Assembly (NCBI GenBank): GCA_963922935.1
Contig: CAWUKE010000005.1
Location: forward strand, 1-36,279
From: Litorimonas sp963922935
GTDB taxonomy: Bacteria > Pseudomonadota > Alphaproteobacteria > Caulobacterales > Maricaulaceae
Reading direction: 5' to 3'
Length of the DNA: 36,279 bases
Positions 35,801 to 36,279 of the stretch are shown piece by piece. Each line of letters starts with the position of its first letter. The first letter of the stretch is position 1. Made by a program: the position numbers and the translations under genes. The notes under the pieces are model-generated. The model saw nothing but the letters and a program-made list of their open reading frames with translations, was not told where the DNA came from and did no database searches.

Positions 35801-36279
35801 GTCTATGCCCGCGTGGAACGCGACGATGACTACCTTCTCTGGGGAAATTACCAGACGCAATTCACGGACACAGAGTTCGGTCGCGTCCGCCGCACACTTT
35901 ATGGGGCGAAACTACGCTGGGATGGTGGCGGTCTGCCGACAAGCTATGGTGATGAGCGGACAGAGTTGACGGCGTTTATCGCGGAAGGCGGATCGCGTCA
36001 GGGACGAGACGTCCTGCGCGGTACGGGGGGCTCGGTCTATTACTTGCGCCATGGCGATATCGCGATTGGATCCGAAGTGGTCCGTGTGGAAACGCGTGAC
36101 AGTGTTTCGGGCCTTGTGACCGAGAGCCGCCGCCTGACCTATGGCACGGACTATGATCTCGACTTTATCCAGGGTCGTATTCTGCTAACGCAGCCGCTCG
36201 GCTCCACGCAAGACGATGGCCGTCTCTTCCGGGATGGTGATCTGTCCGGCAATGAAAGCGTGCTGGTTGTCGATTATGA
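20801..36279 (+). CDS. Giant DUF11-repeat secreted/outer-membrane protein, 3' end cut by window
   Basis: One frame from 20801 runs open to the window edge, at least 5,159 codons. An N-terminal basic stretch (SRVRRAWRR) and hydrophobic AAATLAIAGTTAV ending TPAQA form a signal peptide. Starting at ATG 20882 gives a normal one, while ATG 20801 gives a long, Arg-rich n-region. Residues ~55-274 form a unique head with several Cys. Then come 35 DUF11/B_ant-type repeats (first at 275; 2-33 nearly continuous from 386 to ~3,900; 34 at 4115; 35 at 4262). A calcium-type segment DTDGDGAPDG...EDRDGDGIVDSADYD sits at ~3942. An SdrD-B-like domain (VIGRVYDDVNRNGYPDEGEP) is at ~4407. The C-terminal region contains YYPTYGDDS (~4981) and VYARVERDDDYLLWGNY, as in large proteobacterial outer-membrane proteins. 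Probable role: adhesin or cell-surface stalk. All 35 repeat starts lie in one frame, so no frameshift was found. Confidence 0.85.
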   Translation, partial: MAFLGNHSAASSHRSHRTSRVRRAWRRMIGISGRYLAAATLAIAGTTAVHTPAQATTYTETVPGGNGAIPDTYPPVGGTMFVLIGANGNIYYQFVNPSTQFQGFQNSGSPAAFRGNPTFQLGPTQTLNCGVVSCSDYFGGSIVEGYARLTARDGDTCPASTGSSGGNNNFDYQDISFEVNGITVGSLSDLPANSVQRTNFAGTTSLGFENCFRNQGSSETSTGWFDLTPVPGLLNNILTTGSTTPFITDVDGNDNRWFFDDGNDATGTPEVAPGIEIVKTADRTSYSAVGDVVNYSFDVRNIGSVTLNNIVVTDSFITGNVSCPQTSLVSGASMTCTGQHIVTQQNIDDDIVFVNTAQVTANPTEGQLGNVSGTLTIPGPPANNSMTLTKTASNDTNVNVGDTITYTYTVTNTGNITLDDVTVSDVHGGVGTLSSISPSQRDDLGPTQSQIFTATYVVQQGDLDAGATISNTATVSATPKRGTVADVDATETITLVAPNPAATFAKLASPDSDAEEGDTITYTYTVTNTGNVTLNASVSDVHSGTGSLSAISPNSQTLAPGASEVFTATYVVTQADIDAQTDISNTATAAFTPARGTLADITADETVTVIAPAPAATLVKTADQTSGADVGEVITYTYRVTNTGNVTLSGLSVSDVHSGTGTLSAVTPSSVTSLAPGAFTDFTAQYTITQADLDAGTNVVNTATLSATPAAGTLGTVTDNETVAMEVATPSMTLTKTPSSTTNAMVGDTITYTYVARNTGNTTLTNVSVSDVHEGAGTLSAIDPVSVSSLAPGATASFTATYVITQADIDAGTPITNVATGTATPARGTLTDPTANASVTVTNAAPAMTLTKTASATSDVAVGDVITYTYRVTNTGNVSLSAVSVSDVHNGTGTLGTITPSSVATLAVGDDVTFTADYTVTQADIDAGTTISNTATVSATPARGVLDPVSASETVDVESPAPAATLAKEADVTSDVAVGDVITYTYRLTNTGNVGLTNASVSDVHSGSGTLSAITPPNVASLAPGAVATFTATYTVTQADLDAGAAITNTATAAATPAGGTFTPPTASESVTLESADPTVELTKVASPNSDLAVGDVITYSYSITNTGNVSLADVSLSDVQDGAGTLSAISPASVTSLPVGASANFTATYTVVQADIDAGLPLRNRAQVSATPAQGTLPTTTVDETVTLEGPAPELTFAKRALDTDFAAVGDILSYEYDVTNSGNVQITGISVTDDKIASVSCPVTSLAPGASITCTADYPVDQDDLNNGFVTNNASVSGTPSGGTLVPPTDTVTVNGTQSPALTINKRATTTTYAAVGDTLSYAYDITNTGNVEITGISVSDDRIATVTCPLTTLAPGASTTCTATDTVTQMDLDNGSVTNIASVSGTPAGGTLSSPSDTETVSADQMPGLSLVKTARTGTVASLGQIITYDFTVTNTGNVTLTSTISIDDDKVQPPRAVICDALPTGGLAPGGTLACTMDYEVRQDDLDAGSITNTARATDGTTTSADASETVTVTQSPALSLTKDADEAGFDTVGDTLTYRYTLSNTGNVRISDISVTDDRISTVSCAVAGQGNGDTVLDPGETVICTATDTVTQADLDAGSVTNNAEATGTPAGGTLTPATATETVEADQQPSLSLVKTANDTRFDAVGDELSYDYTVTNTGNVRVTDLVVTDDKIDTVTCDVAAQGNNDSALDPGEQVVCTATYSVTQADIDAGEVTNLAEASGTPAGGTLDPAGDSATVNADQQPSLDVVKTATNVNFELPGDVVDYEYVVTNTGNVTLTAPITVSDNLIASVSCPALPADGLVPSASLTCTASYTVTQADLDGGQVTNLATATDGTTTSPQTSETIPADQNPALSVVKEAVTTDFDAAGDVLTYRFTVSNDGNLTLTGTTRVEDDKIGTIDCVVGNFTPGTTRICTADYTVTQADLDAGFVTNQAFAQNGTLVSAPVTETVTATTTPGVEITKRALDTTFAAAGDTLRFEFDVVNTGNVTLSSVSVTDPLIPTLTCSTTTLAPGASQTCSGSYTLRQVDIDRGSLTNSADVSATPPSGAPIADADSVTVTGSTVTDVRFAKRTLSTDFAQAGDVLAYEFDVENIGTTTLSNIAVTDPLAGTVTCPLTTLAPSASMVCTASYTVNQTDVDRGSVENNATLAADGPDGSALPEQMSSVTVDGTRTPGLSLEKTSAQAGFAAVGDVLNYEYRLVNTGNVVLTDLAVSDDRIATVSCPVTTLAPGEVVTCTASDTVSQEDLDAGSVTNNASASATPPTGTTLTPPADSVTIDADQQPALSLLKTASRSQVDRVGDVIDYSYTVTNAGNVTITDPVSITDDRISVSCPALPSTGLAPGASLSCTGTDIVTQADLDAGAVTNTASASDGTTTSPDVSETVTVDQTRSLAMTKTADPQRFDTVGETVSYDYVVTNTGNVSLTDALTISDDRITVSCPALPTGGLAPGASLTCTGTDTVTQADLDNGQITNRATATSGTTNSPEVTEVASADAQPALGLDKRALASDFDAAGDRIEYAYDVTNLGNVTITDAISVSDDKIASVSCPALPLAGLAPGATLTCTAIYTVTQADVDAGSITNLATASIPGTASPQVSETVTGIQSPALSVTKTALSGSYDTVGDILAYRYDVRNTGNVTLSGSVTVADDKIPAVSCPALPMAGLAPNETLTCTATYVVTQADIDAGAITNIATASSGGVSSTPDTATVNAVQGPALSIVKRSLAQTFNMPGEIITYEYDVTNAGNVTLNDPISVTDNKIATVSCPALPSGGLVPGATITCSGDYSVTQADIDAGSVANLASATDGTVTSPTVEKRVFATRTSELVIDKTATVVNFTLPGDIVTYQYVVTNAGNVTVTTPISVSDNRISSVDCPALPAGGLAPGASLTCTADFVVVQDNLDVGVVTNIATATDGVVTSAPDSETIPAMANPALEVRKSTTATSYATVGEVISYTFEIENTGNVTLTNTVQVIDNKIGAIDCFTGNLIPGQIETCSANYTVTQADIDNGSLTNDAYAEHPRASSPPVFVTIPADQTRSLSMVKTADRAQFASVGETIAYQYVVTNDGNVTVTLPIEITDDRIASVSCPSLPVGGLAPGASLLCTATDTVTQADLDAGAITNLATAQSGSAVSPQVSETVNANQMAALDLEKIARSTDFTAVGDTLSYDFIVTNSGNVTVTAAVSINDDRIGTIACPALPSGGLVPGGTLLCTATDTISQADLDAGSVTNTATVSDGTTISDPVSETITGTQSPHLSMTKTALDTSYAAVGDTLRYEFVITNSGNVTVTSALSITDDRIGAVSCPSLPTGGLAPDDTLTCTATDTISQADLDAGFVTNTATATDGTSTSDPVSETVSADEQPGLSVVKTALNKDFDMAGETLDYEYVVSNTGNLTITQAIAITDDRIPDVSCPALPSGGLAPGASITCTGTDTVVQADVDAGFVTNIASATDGTTTSPTESATVNGSQTPDYTVDKRALTSSYDAVGETLSYEFVIRNTGNVSLTDVATIEDDKIGTIACPAVPSGGLVPGATLSCLADYAVMQSDLDAGEVTNIATARVGTLDPSAPDQVTITGEQLPALTLVKSAGATALTGAGQVVTYTYDVINSGNVTLSDPITVSDDKIDTVTCPTDPLAPGESLSCTADYTVTQADMDAGFVTNIASATSGDTTSEAVSVTVEADVALGLELVKRATTDTFMMVGDTVSYAYDVTNTGNTTLTEAVSVTDDKIAAVNCPSTLLAPGESLTCTADYSVTQDDLDAGQVTNLATATSGDSASPEVSETVEGNREPSLSLTKSVAETTQVAGPIFDITYTLDLLNDGNVTLNDLSVTDDLRATLAPAVIYATPEVTVDGLTGGTANAAYDGADDTELLSGSSVLGVGESATITIAVRIDISAAGPAQGNTANADAIELPEPVRSDDPTVTPDTSTDVNPTPLTLLDTDGDGAPDGFESGTEDRDGDGIVDSADYDPTGYFYCEENGDILSGGRIAVSGPAGRNDAIGTANNIVIVRDGSDGFYQFYVTAPGTYEMELTYPASGVPSTDRLAETDVLDATSLLPANPAVLGSSEVGTTSRLADESLTANPRFYTQFDFEAGDPTILTNNIPLKNCGVPAINVTKTVLNGPDVMADGRQALTYALALDNSGETIVNNVAISDDLGAVFGPDNVEVLATRITPEDSAYTASLNPLFDGTSDTDLLVDNVSVEIGDSFTVELDLAVNPQVAGDYTNVATVSAEGPLDGAGISATDDALIELLPLSDASQLVVTKTAQPRTVQIGDPVLYQIAVTNESLSTMTDIRITDRLPDGFAYVPDTAFVSDGGDAVAAVPSVPSRGVLNWDVVQGGVMPLDSLAPGETLTFSLRLLAGPNVEFGAHENQAFAESLRDGSRSDIATAVVDYIPEPSFDCTPVIGRVYDDVNRNGYPDEGEPGLPGARLATVNGDIITTDEFGRYHIPCAAIANPERGSNFLLKLDGRSLPLAYGVTTENPRVVRATRGKFVKMNFGAAHRPAVRLDLFAADFVAGEEAETLLPEAITRMASVMAQVTDTERGLIVYHAAEGERVESAQARLQTGLSTLRAMSTGLVDIALQADWGSQRPFETHEREDGENETLRVAGQFFDAETIEDRDATNRSRVRFAEGDDGTLMRQAETDLAEDGFGQRYDGDDPVSDGPSVGRRANGPDESTRPNRLMRWLDWGNVTTAYVDAMEVETTVTALDNYKRLNARANVVSGEASREIQVETYWNYDHYIDRAEIRLFEAGRTTRGEPIAIATVVDSAARLPVTVDMVGMELDYVLRAYADDGSFDETAPRSLSIGDPEFDLTPEDWAAQFGSAFGQDSLRVDRIRTPGGTVRVYGRNVAANTVTVMGQTVRVDADGQFVAEQILPTGLQTVSVEADNGYRMIRPVEVKAKDTFAVGQIEATVGEGVDGESFEEGRVAFYVRSRLNDRWAVTATADTGEAGLSNLLSGLDDKDVNGLLRRLDPDRYYPTYGDDSVIEQDAPTNGRVYARVERDDDYLLWGNYQTQFTDTEFGRVRRTLYGAKLRWDGGGLPTSYGDERTELTAFIAEGGSRQGRDVLRGTGGSVYYLRHGDIAIGSEVVRVETRDSVSGLVTESRRLTYGTDYDLDFIQGRILLTQPLGSTQDDGRLFRDGDLSGNESVLVVDY
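21956..24385 (+). repeat. Class A DUF11 repeats (seven units of 342-348 bp)
   Basis: Units start at 21956, 22304, 22646, 22994, 23342, 23690 and 24038 and end at 24385. Each is 348 bp except the second (342 bp). Each begins (M/A)TLTKTAS-like, continues VGDxITYTYxVTNTGNVTL, then a SDVHSGTG-type loop and VTQADIDAG, and ends in an ATPARGTL-type linker. They lack the Cys pair of class B. Adjacent DNA segments are very similar, so recombination can change copy number. Confidence 0.9.
24386..32179 (+). repeat. Class B DUF11 repeats (24 units of 315-345 bp, mostly 324 bp)
   Basis: Units start at 24386, 24710, 25034, 25367, 25712, 26057, 26381, 26696, 27020, 27347, 27674, 27995, 28316, 28640, 28964, 29288, 29612, 29927, 30251, 30575, 30899, 31223, 31550 and 31865. 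Each carries a DDKIxxVSCP-type loop in place of SDVHSGTG, and LAPGASLTC about 15-25 residues later. Each domain therefore has a regular Cys pair that could form one disulphide in the periplasm or outside. Linkers alternate between SGTPAGGTL-like and TDGTTTSP-like types. The lone unit at 21623, before class A, also has the Cys pair. Confidence 0.9.
32624..32716 (+). other. Calcium-type Asp-rich segment (thrombospondin type 3-like) within the giant protein
   Basis: Encodes DTDGDGAPDGFESGTEDRDG then DGIVDSADYDP, two DxDxDG-type loops like those of thrombospondin type 3 repeats, which bind Ca2+. It follows repeat 33 and precedes a non-repeat domain (YFYCEENGDILSGG onward), marking the change from the repetitive stalk to the C-terminal part. 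Confidence 0.75.
34019..34156 (+). other. SdrD-B-like domain within the giant protein
   Basis: VIGRVYDDVNRNGYPDEGEP, then GLPGARLATVNGDIITTDEF and GRYHIP. This is the standard beginning (G.V..D.N.NG..D.GE.G..G) and end (T...G.Y.F-type) of SdrD B-like prealbumin-fold domains, often Ca-binding, found in surface proteins. It lies between the last DUF11 repeat and the outer-membrane-type region. Confidence 0.8.

Noticed and set aside
20894..35860. Many minus-strand frames of 60-270 codons opposite the giant gene
   Set aside because: They recur at the same phase of each DUF11 repeat and are by-products of the repeated coding sequence on the plus strand.

Overview
The window looks like a chromosomal accessory region of an alphaproteobacterium. 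Supporting points are the DUF6538-type tyrosine integrase, a FixJ/NarL-like GMSVRTVEKHRA-type HTH remnant, a CelD/BcsL acetyltransferase, an HxlR regulator and a very large DUF11-repeat surface protein. A marine stalked or prosthecate group (Hyphomonadales/Maricaulales-like) is my guess from gene style, not something the sequence proves. No rRNA, intact tRNA, insertion sequence or CRISPR array was seen.

Left edge (1-322): the end of a small MerT/MerC-like membrane protein. Then comes a candidate integrated element of about 12.8 kb, bounded by an identical 14-bp direct repeat at 601-614 and 13429-13442. Inside it, in order, are: three 12-bp-spaced TGGGGTCCA-type repeats; a decayed tyrosine integrase (two in-frame stops and loss of a catalytic Arg); a small convergent hypothetical gene; a 526-bp non-coding control region with four copies of the palindrome GTGTCGACAC, a 13-bp hairpin and three tandem 10-bp repeats; and five co-directional genes. 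These five are a Fic protein with a C-terminal winged helix, an SNF2-type helicase with a degenerate phospholipase-D-like N-terminus, a DUF4391 protein, a type III-like methyltransferase (mod) and a type III-like restriction subunit (res). The helicase-DUF4391-Mod-Res string looks like an extended type III restriction-modification system. In this copy mod is cut by one in-frame amber codon that sits where a Trp would be expected, so the system is probably off unless the codon is suppressed.

Junction (13.2-13.9 kb): hairpins behind res, then the right-hand repeat, then a small graveyard with a LacI-family DNA-binding domain cut at residue ~45 and a LuxR-type HTH tail. A hypothetical gene follows (13918-14346).

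14.8-19.4 kb: an envelope/exopolysaccharide-like group. A CelD-like GNAT and an ATP-grasp ligase run on the + strand. They converge on a Wzx-like flippase and a 7-TM protein on the - strand. An HxlR regulator follows.

20.8 kb to the end: one reading frame, still open at the right edge (at least 5,159 codons), encodes a giant secreted/outer-membrane protein. It has a signal peptide, 35 DUF11-like repeats in two length and cysteine classes, a calcium-type Asp-rich segment, an SdrD-B-like domain and a C-terminal part resembling large proteobacterial outer-membrane proteins.
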